The notes under the pieces: model-generated
Told to the model about the DNA's origin: nothing
The model's database searches: none
What the model saw: the letters and a program-made list of their open reading frames with translations, nothing else
Shown: positions 9,112 through 18,517 of the stretch, piece after piece
How positions within the stretch are numbered: the stretch's first letter is position 1
Layout of the letters: every line of letters begins with the position of its first letter
Made by a program: the position numbers and the translations under genes
From: Bilophila sp964369665
GTDB lineage: Bacteria; Desulfobacterota; Desulfovibrionia; Desulfovibrionales; Desulfovibrionaceae
Length of the DNA stretch: 64,000 bases
Direction of reading: 5' to 3'
Assembly: GCA_964369665.1 (NCBI GenBank)
Contig: CAYJFS010000003.1
Location: forward strand, 186,001-250,000

Positions 9112-9497
9112 TTAATGATTTTTTAGTTTGAAAATATGTATATCAAAAAATTTGAATAATGCATTACAAGTAGGGTTATCAAAGAAAAAACAATGAAAAC
9201 CTTCTTCTATAAAATTTGCTGCAATAAAAAGGACAATAACAAGTCCTAAAAGAAAAAAAAAGCCCCTTAGTCCATTTTATAAAAGAACTAGGGACTATAA
9301 GTCCATCTTCTGGAACAAATAAAAAGTTAAGACCAACTACAACAATTTCAAAGAAAAAAACTAATAATGCCCATGTATATAAATGATAGCCCCAAACGAC
9401 TTGACCATAACCAGGGTCACTAGGTGTTATATGTAATAAAATTTGTCTAGCTGATATGGCAATACCAGCAAGAGCAGCAAAAATGTCATATATGACC
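9112..9497 (-). pseudogene. DsbB-like membrane protein, frameshifted remnant
   Basis: Reading leftward from 9497, one frame gives a DsbB-like membrane segment (IFAALAGIAISARQILLHIT, then DPGYGQVVWGYHLYTWALLV). It runs into a run of nine T on the coding strand (A9 at 9253-9261). Removing one base joins it to a second frame (LLGLVIVLFIAANFIEEGF) that ends at the TAA read from 9112-9114. No in-frame ATG is found at the left part, and an in-frame stop lies at 9498-9500, so the N-terminal helix region with the first cysteine pair is missing or also shifted. It may be dead, or partly rescued by slippage at the homopolymer. The DsbB relationship is inferred by eye. Confidence 0.55.
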
Positions 9498-9672
9498 TAG
9501 AACAAACCTTTTAAGGCTGACTTTTCCTATATATATCGTATATATCTCGAAAAAATTTACGAAAGAATGCTCTTGAAAAATATTTTTCCTCATTTTTACA
9601 AACATATTTCTCAAAAAAAGTTCATCCCAAAAAACATTAAAAGATAAATACTTTTTTTAAGGAAAATATAAA

Positions 9673-9688
9673 GGATTTTTAAAAATCC
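9673..9688 (-). terminator. Possible terminator after tRNA-Pro(GGG)
   Basis: A perfect 16-base palindrome, GGATTTTT/AAAAATCC, lies six bases past the CCA end of the tRNA in its direction of transcription and is followed by TTTATATTTT. The stem is A/T-rich, so strength is uncertain. Confidence 0.35.
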
Positions 9689-9694
9689 AAAAAA

Positions 9695-9771
9695 TGGTCG
9701 GGATGGCGAGATTTGAACTCACGACCCCTTGAACCCCATTCAAGTGCGCTACCAAGCTGCGCCACATCCCG
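9695..9771 (-). tRNA. tRNA-Pro, anticodon GGG
   Basis: Read on the minus strand, 77 bases fold into a full cloverleaf: acceptor CGGGATG/CATCCCG, D-arm GCGC/GCGC, anticodon stem CTTGA/TCAAG with loop ATGGGGT (anticodon GGG, G37), and T-arm GTGAG/CTCGC with TTCAAAT. The 3' CCA is encoded. It reads CCC and CCU proline codons. Confidence 0.95.
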
Positions 9772-10037
9772 ACTAGACGGACAGATACCTCTATAGCCCA
9801 ACATCTGTCAATAAATTTCTGTCTATTTGAACCATACACAAGCATTATTTTTATATTCTAACAAACCTTTTTGTCTTAACAAAAATATGCTTAATGAACA
9901 CCTTTAATTCTTTGTTTGATTATATCTTTTTTCCCTGTTAATGAATGCTTTGTTAAGCAGTATATAAATCAAAGTAAAAGTTATACTAACTACACCTTAA
10001 CATCTTAGCTCTTTTTTATATTGAGTTATGGAAACAT

Positions 10038-11483
10038 ATGATAATAGATAAACACTCTACACAACCCATTCCACTTGATCTCAACCTTCCATATAAAATT
10101 GCTGACCTTTCTCTAGCTGAACTTGGAAAAAAAGAAATGCAACTTTCTGAAAAAGAAATGCCTGGTCTTATGGAGCTTATCCAACGCTATAAAGATGCAA
10201 AACCCCTTAAAGGTTTAAAAATAGCTGGTTCTCTACATATGACAATACAAACAGCACTACTTATAAAAACACTCCATGCTCTAGGAGCTCATATCCGATG
10301 GGCATCCTGCAACATTTTTTCAACACAAGATCATGCTGCTGCAGCCATTGCAGAGCTTGGTTATGCAAATGTCTTTGCATGGAAAAATGAAACGCTTGAG
10401 GAATATTGGTGGTGCACAGAAATGGCACTCACATGGCCAGATGGTTCTGGTCCAGACCTTATTGTAGATGATGGAAATGATGCTACTTTTATGATCCACA
10501 AAGGTGTAGATATTGAAAAAAACCCTAATCTCCTTAAACAACCTTGTGAAAACAAAGAAACACAAATCATTCTTGATCGACTATCATTAAAACATACAAC
10601 AACACCTGGGCATTGGACAAAAATAGCTGCAAACATCCGTGGTGTCTCTGAAGAAACAACCACTGGTGTACATCGTCTTTACCAACTTGCTAAAGATGGT
10701 AAACTTCTTTTCCCAGCCATCAATGTTAATGATGCTGTAACAAAATCTAAATTTGATAACCTCTATGGATGTCGTGAATCACTGGCAGATGGAATTAAAC
10801 GTGCAACTGATAGTATGATCGCTGGAAAAATTGTTGTTATTGCTGGATATGGTGATGTGGGTAAAGGTTGTGCACAATCCATGAGTGGATTTGGAGCAAG
10901 AGTCCTTATTACTGAAATAGATCCTATTTGTGCATTACAAGCTGCTATGGAAGGATTTGAAGTTACAACCATGGAAGAAGCTCTATCTGAAGGTGATATC
11001 TTTGTTACTGCTACAGGAAACTTTCATGTAATTACAGGCACCCATATGGCTCATATGAAAAATGAAGCTATCATTTGTAATATTGGTCACTTTGATAATG
11101 AAATCGAAATGAGTTGGTTAGAAAACAATCCTGCATGTAAAAAAATTCCAATTAAACCACAAGTGGACAAATGGATACTACCTAATAATAAATCTATCAT
11201 TATATTGGCAGAAGGCAGACTTGTTAATCTTGGTTGTGCTACTGGACACCCAAGCTTTGTTATGTCTACAAGCTTTACAAACCAGGTTCTAGCACAAATA
11301 GAGCTTGCTTCAAATACTTTAGAAAATAAAGTATATACACTCCCTAAAAAGCTTGATGAAGATGTTGCACGTCTTCACTTAGATCAATTAGGCATCAAAC
11401 TTACAAAACTGACACCAGAACAAGCTAAATATATAGGCGTTCCTATTAATGGACCCTATAAACCTGATCATTATAGATACTAA
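10038..11483 (+). CDS. ahcY: Adenosylhomocysteinase
   Basis: 481-residue S-adenosylhomocysteine hydrolase, the long form common in proteobacteria. It reversibly splits SAH into adenosine and homocysteine, removing the product inhibitor of methyltransferases. Seen: DLIVDDGNDATFMIHKG, the NAD-binding AGYGDVGKG (269-277), NIGHFDNEI, and the canonical C-terminal PDHYRY that reaches the partner subunit's NAD site. A weak Shine-Dalgarno (GGA) precedes ATG 10038. The 266 bases between the tRNA and this gene hold no recognisable SAH riboswitch. The nucleosidase at 938 is a possible second route for SAH removal. Confidence 0.97.
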   Translation: MIIDKHSTQPIPLDLNLPYKIADLSLAELGKKEMQLSEKEMPGLMELIQRYKDAKPLKGLKIAGSLHMTIQTALLIKTLHALGAHIRWASCNIFSTQDHAAAAIAELGYANVFAWKNETLEEYWWCTEMALTWPDGSGPDLIVDDGNDATFMIHKGVDIEKNPNLLKQPCENKETQIILDRLSLKHTTTPGHWTKIAANIRGVSEETTTGVHRLYQLAKDGKLLFPAINVNDAVTKSKFDNLYGCRESLADGIKRATDSMIAGKIVVIAGYGDVGKGCAQSMSGFGARVLITEIDPICALQAAMEGFEVTTMEEALSEGDIFVTATGNFHVITGTHMAHMKNEAIICNIGHFDNEIEMSWLENNPACKKIPIKPQVDKWILPNNKSIIILAEGRLVNLGCATGHPSFVMSTSFTNQVLAQIELASNTLENKVYTLPKKLDEDVARLHLDQLGIKLTKLTPEQAKYIGVPINGPYKPDHYRY

Positions 11484-11646
11484 ATAGTATTTATGTATAT
11501 AAACTCTTAATAAAACTACTTTAAATACATTAAAAACTATAATTATGATATACAATACAAATAAAATACACACTTTTGAATCTTAACACACCTACCTGAA
11601 CCTGAAAAATAAAAAATAACTCTATCCCATATTTAAGGACATATCT

Positions 11647-12552
11647 ATGAGAATAGCTATAACAACTCTTTCATTTGCTCGATATGATAAAACAGCTATT
11701 AAACTCCTTGAACAAGCAGGTATTGAATATATCATCAACGAAACAGGCCATGTCCTCAATGAAGAAGAACTTATTCAAATCTTAGATGGTTGTGCTGGAA
11801 TTATCATAGGCTCTGAATCACTAACAAAAAAAGTTATCGATGCTTGTCCTCACCTAAAAGTCATTTCTCGTTGTGGAAAAAATATTGATAAAATAGACCT
11901 TACCTATATCAAAAGAAAAGATATTGCCCTTTTTAATACACCAAAAGGCTATGCTCTTGCTGTTGCCGAGTTAACTGTTGGTCTCATACTGTCTCTTCTT
12001 CGTCATATTCCACATCAAGATAGAGAAGTTCGTACAGGCATATGGCGTAAAAGGGTAGGGAATTTACTACAAGGTAAACGTGTTGGTATTATTGGTCTTG
12101 GCTATGTTGGTAGTGCTGTAGCAGATCTTCTTACCAACCTTGGTGTAGAAATTAGCTATACAGATCCTAATGTTCATGTAAAAACTTTTCCAAAACTTGA
12201 ACTTGATGAGCTCATTGATTGGTCAAACATTATTACTCTGCATTGTTCAAAACCAGAAAAATCTACGCCTCTTCTTGATCTTGGTAGACTTTCTCTTATG
12301 CACCCAGGTAGCTACCTTATTAATGTAGCTCAAGGAGGGTTAGTCGATGAAAAAGCCCTATTTGGACTACTAACTGCTGGTCATTTAGCTGGTGCTGCCT
12401 TAGATGTCTTTACTAAAGAACCCTATGATGGCATCCTCAAAGATATGGATAATATCATTCTTACTCCACATATAGGTACATATGCAAAAGAAGCTAGAAT
12501 TATTATGGAAAACGATGCAGTAAAAAACATTATTGCTTTTTTTAAAAAGTAA
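11647..12552 (+). CDS. D-2-hydroxyacid dehydrogenase family protein with catalytic Arg replaced by Gln
   Basis: 301 residues with the fold of SerA-type dehydrogenases. The NAD-binding GIIGLGYVGSA lies mid-protein, and IDVF-type DVFTKEP and TPHIG supply the catalytic Glu (E258) and His (H275). By spacing to E258 (29 residues, as in E. coli SerA R240/E269), the position of the substrate-binding arginine in the usual NxxRGG motif is Gln229 (codon CAA, 12331-12333) in NVAQGG. The residue normally binds the substrate carboxylate, so activity may be altered. No ACT domain is present, so it is the short form. It could be a phosphoglycerate dehydrogenase-like enzyme or a paralogue with another 2-hydroxyacid. 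Confidence 0.8.
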   Translation: MRIAITTLSFARYDKTAIKLLEQAGIEYIINETGHVLNEEELIQILDGCAGIIIGSESLTKKVIDACPHLKVISRCGKNIDKIDLTYIKRKDIALFNTPKGYALAVAELTVGLILSLLRHIPHQDREVRTGIWRKRVGNLLQGKRVGIIGLGYVGSAVADLLTNLGVEISYTDPNVHVKTFPKLELDELIDWSNIITLHCSKPEKSTPLLDLGRLSLMHPGSYLINVAQGGLVDEKALFGLLTAGHLAGAALDVFTKEPYDGILKDMDNIILTPHIGTYAKEARIIMENDAVKNIIAFFKK

Positions 12553-12652
12553 AAATCAAACTTAAATTACAAAAACTGTTATTAACTACTATTACTCTGC
12601 ATCTCTTAGAATTTTTGTTTATTGATGACTATTTTAAATAAAAAATACATCT

Positions 12653-14767
12653 ATGTTTACACTTAAAGACCTAAACACAGCTCAATATGAGGCAGTTACT
12701 GCCCCAGATGGACCAGTACTTGTTATTGCAGGAGCTGGAAGTGGAAAAACTCGTACCATAGTACATCGTATTGCCTGGCTTACTCAACAAGGTATCTCAC
12801 CTGCTTCTATGCTCCTTTTAACCTTTACTCGCAAAGCAAGTTTAGAGATGCTGCAAAGAGCAGCTGATCTTCTCGGGCACCCCATGCATGAAGTCAATGG
12901 GGGTACCTTTCATGGAATAGCTTTTTCTATTTTAAGAAAACATAAACCTGCCTGGGCTACTGGTTCTATAACTGTTATGGATTCAGTAGATGCTGTTGCT
13001 TCATTACAGCATTGTAAAGAAGCACTCCATATTGCTAAAAAAGATCGCTCGTTTCCTAAAACACAAACGATTTTAAATATACTTAGTAAAGCTAGAAACA
13101 AAGAATTTTCTCTTACAAATCTTCTTCAGAAAGATATGCCACACCTTTTGGTACATAACGAGCTGCTTACAAAGCTCACACAAGAATATAATAACTACAA
13201 AAAACAACACAACCTTCTTGATTATGACGACTTACTTTTTGAGCTTGAAGCACTTCTTAAAGGTGATCCAGTAAAAAATATCCCACCACTTGCCCCATTA
13301 ATCCAAGAACAGTTCCACTATATTATGGTAGACGAATATCAAGATACAAACCGCGTCCAAGCACGAATTATTCGTTTATTAACAGGTAAAAAAGCAAATA
13401 TTATGGCCGTAGGTGATGAAGCACAATCAATATATGCTTTTAGAGGTGCTGATGTCCATAATATCTTAAATTTTCCAGAACTCTTCTCTAAAACACACAT
13501 TATTCGACTTGAAGAAAACTACCGATCAACACAACCTATTTTAAATATTGCCAATGCAATTCTTAAAAATTCAAACGAAACCTTCCATAAGCACCTTTTT
13601 ACAAGCAAAACAGGTGGTAACCCTGTATATCTTATTCGCTCCCTAAGTGATCTTACACAAGCTAATATTATTGCTACAAGAGTCAATGATTTACTCAATG
13701 AATATAACCCAAATGATATTGCTGTATTATTTAGAGCAGGCTATCAATCATATCATTTAGAGGTTGCCTTAACTAAACATGATATTGCTTTTCGTAAATA
13801 TGGTGGACTTAAATACACAGAAGCTGCACATATTAAAGATATTTTAGCATTTGTTCGTCTTCTTATTAACCCACTAGATATGCCATCCTTTTTGCGTATT
13901 GCAAGCTTTTCAAAAGGTATTGGCCCAAAAACAGCTCAAAAACTATATCTTATAACTTGCCAAGGGGATGATATCAAAAAAAATCTTTCTAAATATCCAA
14001 CACTGCTCATGGATATACAAATCCTTGACACACTTCGCCAGCAAAAAATAACCCCAAACGAAATACTAACAAACCTAATAGAACATTATCAGCCTTATCT
14101 TACAGCACAGTATCCTGAAGACTGGCCACGTCGCCAGCAAGGATTAGAAGAACTTGTACATATTGCCTCAGCATACACTGATCTTGAACAATTTATGGCT
14201 GATCTTTCTTTAGAAGCACCTGAATCAAACGAACTTGAAGAAAATACAATTACATTATCAACAATTCATTCTGCAAAAGGCCTTGAATGGGATGTTGTTA
14301 TTATTCTTGATCTTGTTGAAGACCGTTTCCCTTCACGACATGCCTTAGTTAAATCTGAAGACTTTGAAGAAGAACGAAGGCTCATGTATGTTGCCTGCAC
14401 TCGTGCACGAAAACAGCTTGAACTTTCAATGCCTATGACACTCTATAATAAACAGTATGGGCATAGCGAACCTGCAATACCAAGTCCTTTTATCCAAGAT
14501 ATCCCCTCTTCCCTACTAGAAGAGTGGCAAGAAGGTTATTCTGGAAAACTGTATAAAAAAGAACATACACTCTCTCCACCCAAAGTCCTTAATAACCCCA
14601 TCAATAAACAACAAGAAACAGCAAATCTCTCATATAGCTTTTGTCAACATAAAGTATTTGGTCGTGGAAAAATTGTAGAACACCTTCTTCCAGATAAATG
14701 TAGAGTAAATTTTCCTGGATTTGGCCTTAAAGTTATCCTAAAAGAATATCTTATATTAGAAGAATAA
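12653..14767 (+). CDS. UvrD/PcrA/Rep-type superfamily 1 DNA helicase
   Basis: 704 residues, a full SF1A helicase. Seen in order: Q-motif LNTAQYEAV, Walker A AGAGSGKT, motif Ia LTFTRKAS, Walker B VDEYQDTN, motif III GDEAQSIYAFRGAD, motif IV ENYRST, motif V STIHSAKGLEWD, motif VI VACTRARKQL. It translocates 3' to 5' on single-stranded DNA in repair or replication restart. UvrD, PcrA and Rep cannot be told apart by eye. It is followed five bases later by thiL and probably shares its transcript. A second helicase of this family is fused to a nuclease domain at 52682-55978. Confidence 0.93.
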   Translation: MFTLKDLNTAQYEAVTAPDGPVLVIAGAGSGKTRTIVHRIAWLTQQGISPASMLLLTFTRKASLEMLQRAADLLGHPMHEVNGGTFHGIAFSILRKHKPAWATGSITVMDSVDAVASLQHCKEALHIAKKDRSFPKTQTILNILSKARNKEFSLTNLLQKDMPHLLVHNELLTKLTQEYNNYKKQHNLLDYDDLLFELEALLKGDPVKNIPPLAPLIQEQFHYIMVDEYQDTNRVQARIIRLLTGKKANIMAVGDEAQSIYAFRGADVHNILNFPELFSKTHIIRLEENYRSTQPILNIANAILKNSNETFHKHLFTSKTGGNPVYLIRSLSDLTQANIIATRVNDLLNEYNPNDIAVLFRAGYQSYHLEVALTKHDIAFRKYGGLKYTEAAHIKDILAFVRLLINPLDMPSFLRIASFSKGIGPKTAQKLYLITCQGDDIKKNLSKYPTLLMDIQILDTLRQQKITPNEILTNLIEHYQPYLTAQYPEDWPRRQQGLEELVHIASAYTDLEQFMADLSLEAPESNELEENTITLSTIHSAKGLEWDVVIILDLVEDRFPSRHALVKSEDFEEERRLMYVACTRARKQLELSMPMTLYNKQYGHSEPAIPSPFIQDIPSSLLEEWQEGYSGKLYKKEHTLSPPKVLNNPINKQQETANLSYSFCQHKVFGRGKIVEHLLPDKCRVNFPGFGLKVILKEYLILEE

Positions 14768-14772
14768 ACTTT

Positions 14773-15759
14773 ATGAAAAAGCAAACATCTATTCTTTCAG
14801 AAAATCACATTTTTGAGTGTATAAACAAATATTTTCCTCATCAAAACCAATATATTAAAGCAGGAAGAGATGATGATTGTGCTATTTTATCTATACAAAC
14901 ACCTTTATGTATAAGTACAGATTTTTTTATAGAAAATAGACATTTTCGCCAAACCTATTTTACGCCTGAAGAAATTGGTTGGAAAGCCTTAGCTGTTAAC
15001 CTTAGTGACCTTGCAGCTTGTGCAGCGCAACCTATTGCTTTCTCTTTAGGTCTTGCTATTCCTAAAAATACTTCTATGGAGATCATAGAAGGACTTTGCT
15101 TAGGCATGTCAAATTTAGCTCAAAAATCTAACATACTCCTTGCTGGTGGCGATATTTCTCAATCTCAAGAACTCTGTTTATGTATTACAGTTATTGGAAC
15201 AAATAGAGCACCACTTCTACGAAATCAAGCTTCCTCTGGAGATGTCCTTTTCCTTTTAGGTAATGTAGGCCTTGCAAAAACAGGTTTATATCTTCTGGAA
15301 AAAATCGGCAGAAGTGCTCTAAATAACTTCCCAGAATCTTGCAATGCTCACATTAAACCAAAGCCTCTTATAAATCAGGCTCTTCTTATTGCCCAAATTG
15401 CAAAAGAATGGAAAGAACAAACACAAAAAACACATCGCTTAGGCCTTATGGATGTTTCTGATGGTCTTGCTCAAGACGTCCCAAGACTCCTCGGCAAAGA
15501 CTATGGTATTGATATCCATATTCCATATATTCACCCAGAAATCACCCAATTTTTAGCAAATAATGATAGTAATTCTGCAGAAATACATGCTTTTATTGGA
15601 GGTGAAGATTATAGCCTTATAGGAACTTGTTCACCGGAATTTATATCTGTACTCAAAAAAAATATCCCTGAAATAACTATTCTTGGTCACATTAATAAAA
15701 ATACAGACATTACATGTAATGGACAAAAAGCTTCTGGATTTGATCACTTTGCCTCATGA
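14773..15759 (+). CDS. thiL: Thiamine-monophosphate kinase
   Basis: 328-residue ATP-dependent kinase that makes thiamine diphosphate from the monophosphate. Family signatures are GRDDDCAIL near the N-terminus (metal-binding Asp), ALAVNLSDLAACAAQP, AGGDISQSQ, MDVSDGLAQD and GGEDYSLI. It starts five bases after the helicase stop. Its 3' end overlaps the convergent phosphohexomutase by six bases around TCATGA, so the two stop codons interlock. No TPP riboswitch is visible upstream, as expected inside a transcript. Confidence 0.93.
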   Translation: MKKQTSILSENHIFECINKYFPHQNQYIKAGRDDDCAILSIQTPLCISTDFFIENRHFRQTYFTPEEIGWKALAVNLSDLAACAAQPIAFSLGLAIPKNTSMEIIEGLCLGMSNLAQKSNILLAGGDISQSQELCLCITVIGTNRAPLLRNQASSGDVLFLLGNVGLAKTGLYLLEKIGRSALNNFPESCNAHIKPKPLINQALLIAQIAKEWKEQTQKTHRLGLMDVSDGLAQDVPRLLGKDYGIDIHIPYIHPEITQFLANNDSNSAEIHAFIGGEDYSLIGTCSPEFISVLKKNIPEITILGHINKNTDITCNGQKASGFDHFAS

Positions 15760-17133
15760 ACCATTTTTATTGCTCTTAGCTGTAGCTTCTCTAATCCACT
15801 CCTTAAGAGGTTCTTCTATTGCTCTACGGATTTCCATAAGGTTTTTTTCACTATCTGCTTCAAATCGTGTCACTAATGCAGGTTGAGTATTTGATACTCT
15901 AACCAAACCCCAGCCATGAGGAAAAAGTATTCTTGCACCATCAATTTCTATAACATCATACTTCTTCCTAAAATATTCTTTAACTTTTTCCACCACTTCA
16001 AATTTTATATCATCCTCACAAGGAATGTTTACTTCACCAGTAATAAAAGAAGTAGGCCACCCAGGCAATTCAGACATAGACTTCTTCTGTGCAGAAAATA
16101 ATGCTACTAAACGGCATGCTGCATAAATGGCATCATCAAAACCAAACCAACCATCTGAAAAAAACATATGCCCAGACATTTCTCCAGCAAGTTCTGCTTT
16201 TATCTCCTGCATCCTTGCTTTAATAATAGAATGTCCTGTAGTCCACATCATGGGGAAACCACCATGGTGCTTAATATCATCAAAAAGTCTTCCAGAACAC
16301 TTTACATCGGCAATAATTGTAGCTCCAGGTATCCGAGTAAGCAATTCTTGTGCATAAATAGCAAGAAGTTCATCCCCAGAAAGCAGACGACCATTTGGAT
16401 CAATTATACCTATTCTATCTGCATCCCCATCAAGTCCTATACCAAAATCTGCATGCTTTATTTTTACTTGAGCTTTGAGTTCTTGCATATTTTCTTCTAC
16501 AACAGGATCTGGATGATGATGAGGAAATCGTCCATCTGGATCACAGTAAAGTCTTGTAACTTCAACACCCATGGCCTCTAGAAGATCTGAACATACTTCT
16601 CCTCCAGAACCATTGCCACCATCAACCACAACACTTATGGATCGAGAAAGTTTGCAGCGATCTAATACAGCATCCATATAAGCAGGTATACTATCATACC
16701 TTGAGGCTATCCCAGTACCTTCTAAAAAATGGCCAGACTCGAAAATTGATTGGATAACTTGAATTTCTTTACCATAAATAGTTGATGCTCCAGCCCATAT
16801 TTTAAAACCATTATATTGAGAAGGATTATGGCTAGCCGTTATCATTATGCCACCTTTGCGATTTAAAAACTTTATAGCAAAATATACTATAGGTGTAGGT
16901 ACCATCCCTATAGAAATCACATCAACACCTGTTGATAATAATCCTTGAATCAATACATCATTATAATCAACAGAAGATAATCGGCAATCATAACCCACAA
17001 CAACTGAGTTAATATTATGACTCAAAAAATACGTGCCACAAGCTTTACCAAGACGTAGCACCCACTCTAATGAAAAATCATCACCTACTACTCCACGTAT
17101 ATCATATGCACGAAAAACATGCTTTGTCTTCAC
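15754..17133 (-). CDS. Phosphomannomutase/phosphoglucomutase
   Basis: 459-residue alpha-D-phosphohexomutase of the AlgC/ManB type. The phosphoserine loop is TASHNPSQYNGFK (Ser101), the metal-binding loop is DGDADR (235-240), the sugar-binding loop is GEMSGHMFF, and the C-terminal phosphate-binding region contains RVSNTQP. It interconverts 1- and 6-phosphates of mannose and/or glucose for sugar nucleotide and LPS synthesis. The start is GTG (17131-17133) with AAGGA six bases upstream. Its end overlaps the thiL end. Exact sugar preference cannot be decided here; it could be manB or algC. Confidence 0.92.
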   Translation of the reverse strand: MKTKHVFRAYDIRGVVGDDFSLEWVLRLGKACGTYFLSHNINSVVVGYDCRLSSVDYNDVLIQGLLSTGVDVISIGMVPTPIVYFAIKFLNRKGGIMITASHNPSQYNGFKIWAGASTIYGKEIQVIQSIFESGHFLEGTGIASRYDSIPAYMDAVLDRCKLSRSISVVVDGGNGSGGEVCSDLLEAMGVEVTRLYCDPDGRFPHHHPDPVVEENMQELKAQVKIKHADFGIGLDGDADRIGIIDPNGRLLSGDELLAIYAQELLTRIPGATIIADVKCSGRLFDDIKHHGGFPMMWTTGHSIIKARMQEIKAELAGEMSGHMFFSDGWFGFDDAIYAACRLVALFSAQKKSMSELPGWPTSFITGEVNIPCEDDIKFEVVEKVKEYFRKKYDVIEIDGARILFPHGWGLVRVSNTQPALVTRFEADSEKNLMEIRRAIEEPLKEWIREATAKSNKNGS

Positions 17134-17381
17134 TATGTATCCTTACACTATAAATTAATAACTATGTTCATTAAATATAAATAGCTAGCTTAACCTAGCT
17201 ATTTAAACTGTAACTTTCATACACTACCTTCTTTCTTTAAAGAACTTAATATTCCTAAATATTATCTCTCATAATATTCTTTAACACAGTGCATTAAAAA
17301 TAAATAGACAAAACTAGATTTATTCTATACACAGGCTATATTGACCATAACAAAAATATTATACTCTATATACTGATTATT

Positions 17382-18512
17382 ATGAGCTGGGATTGGGATA
17401 AACTACAAGAAAAAAAACAACGACAAAATTGGTCTTCGAATCGTAACCAAAAGGATAATGACAATAATCTGTCAAACCCTAATGGTTCTAATCCAAATGG
17501 TCATCCATTTTTTAAGAATATCAAAAAATATTTTGAATCACGACCTCATAGCAGTGGTATAAAATGGGTCCTTCTTATTCTTGTTCTGCTTTGGATATTA
17601 TCTGGTATTTATATTGTACATCCTGATGAACAAGGTGTTGTGCTGCTCTTTGGTAAATATAACCGTACAGTTGATGCAGGTCCACACTATGCATTACCTT
17701 TCCCTATTGAAACAGTTTATAAACCAAAAGTTACACAAGTACGACGTGTTGAGGTAGGATTCCGCTCAACATCTCTTGGAGGTACATTCCAACAAGGCGC
17801 AACTCGAACCCTACCTGAAGAAGCTTCTATGCTTACAGGGGATGAAAATATTGTTAATGTACAATTCAGTGTTCAATACCAAATAAAAAATCCTGTAGAA
17901 TACTTATTCCATACAGCAAACCCAACAGCTGTTGTTAAAAGTGCTGCAGAAGCAGCCATGCGTGAAGTTATAGGTAATAGCAAAATAGACTCTGCTTTAA
18001 CAGATGGAAAAATACAAATACAAAATGAAGCAACAGAACTTTTACAAGAAATTCTCGACCGTTACCAAGTAGGTATCCATGTTTTGGCTGTACAACTTCA
18101 AGATGTACACCCACCTAAAGAAGTTAGCGACTCTTTCAAAGATGTTGCAAGTGCACGTGAAGATAAAAGTCGTATTATTAATGAAGCAGAAGCTTACCGT
18201 AATGAAATTATTCCAAAAGCTCGTGGTCTAGCTGCTGAAATTGTAAACAAAGCTCAGGCTTATCAAGAAACCCGTATAAAAAATGCTGAAGGTGAAGCTG
18301 CTCGATTTCAAGCCTTACTTATAGAGTATAATCAAGCAAAAGATATTACAAAAAAACGGATGTATTTTGAAGCAATGGAAGACATTCTTAACCAACCTGA
18401 GATGGAAAAGATTATTCTTAATAGCAGCATTGCTAATAAAGCACTCCCTTTGCTTCCACTTTTTCAAGATAAATCTGTAAAAAAAACGCCGACTGCTAAA
18501 AAAATGGAGTAA
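17382..18512 (+). CDS. hflK: HflK, membrane SPFH protein of the FtsH complex
   Basis: 376 residues: an Asn/Gly-rich polar N-tail (1-58), one transmembrane helix (about 60-80), then a band-7/SPFH domain with VHPDEQGVVLLFGKY and ALPFPIETVY, and a coiled-coil rich in Ala/Glu (EAEAYRNEIIPKARG). With HflC it forms a large membrane ring that encloses and moderates the FtsH protease. It is five bases ahead of hflC. The 248 bases upstream presumably hold the promoter. No odd features beyond the Asn-rich tail. Confidence 0.95.
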   Translation: MSWDWDKLQEKKQRQNWSSNRNQKDNDNNLSNPNGSNPNGHPFFKNIKKYFESRPHSSGIKWVLLILVLLWILSGIYIVHPDEQGVVLLFGKYNRTVDAGPHYALPFPIETVYKPKVTQVRRVEVGFRSTSLGGTFQQGATRTLPEEASMLTGDENIVNVQFSVQYQIKNPVEYLFHTANPTAVVKSAAEAAMREVIGNSKIDSALTDGKIQIQNEATELLQEILDRYQVGIHVLAVQLQDVHPPKEVSDSFKDVASAREDKSRIINEAEAYRNEIIPKARGLAAEIVNKAQAYQETRIKNAEGEAARFQALLIEYNQAKDITKKRMYFEAMEDILNQPEMEKIILNSSIANKALPLLPLFQDKSVKKTPTAKKME

Positions 18513-18517
18513 CTATA

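Noticed and set aside
9657..9845. 62-codon minus-strand frame
   Set aside because: It runs across the tRNA-Pro(GGG) gene and has no independent support.
9772..10037. Possible SAH riboswitch upstream of ahcY
   Set aside because: The region is A/T-rich with no conserved G+C-rich pairing or SAH-riboswitch core visible; only a small hairpin is seen.
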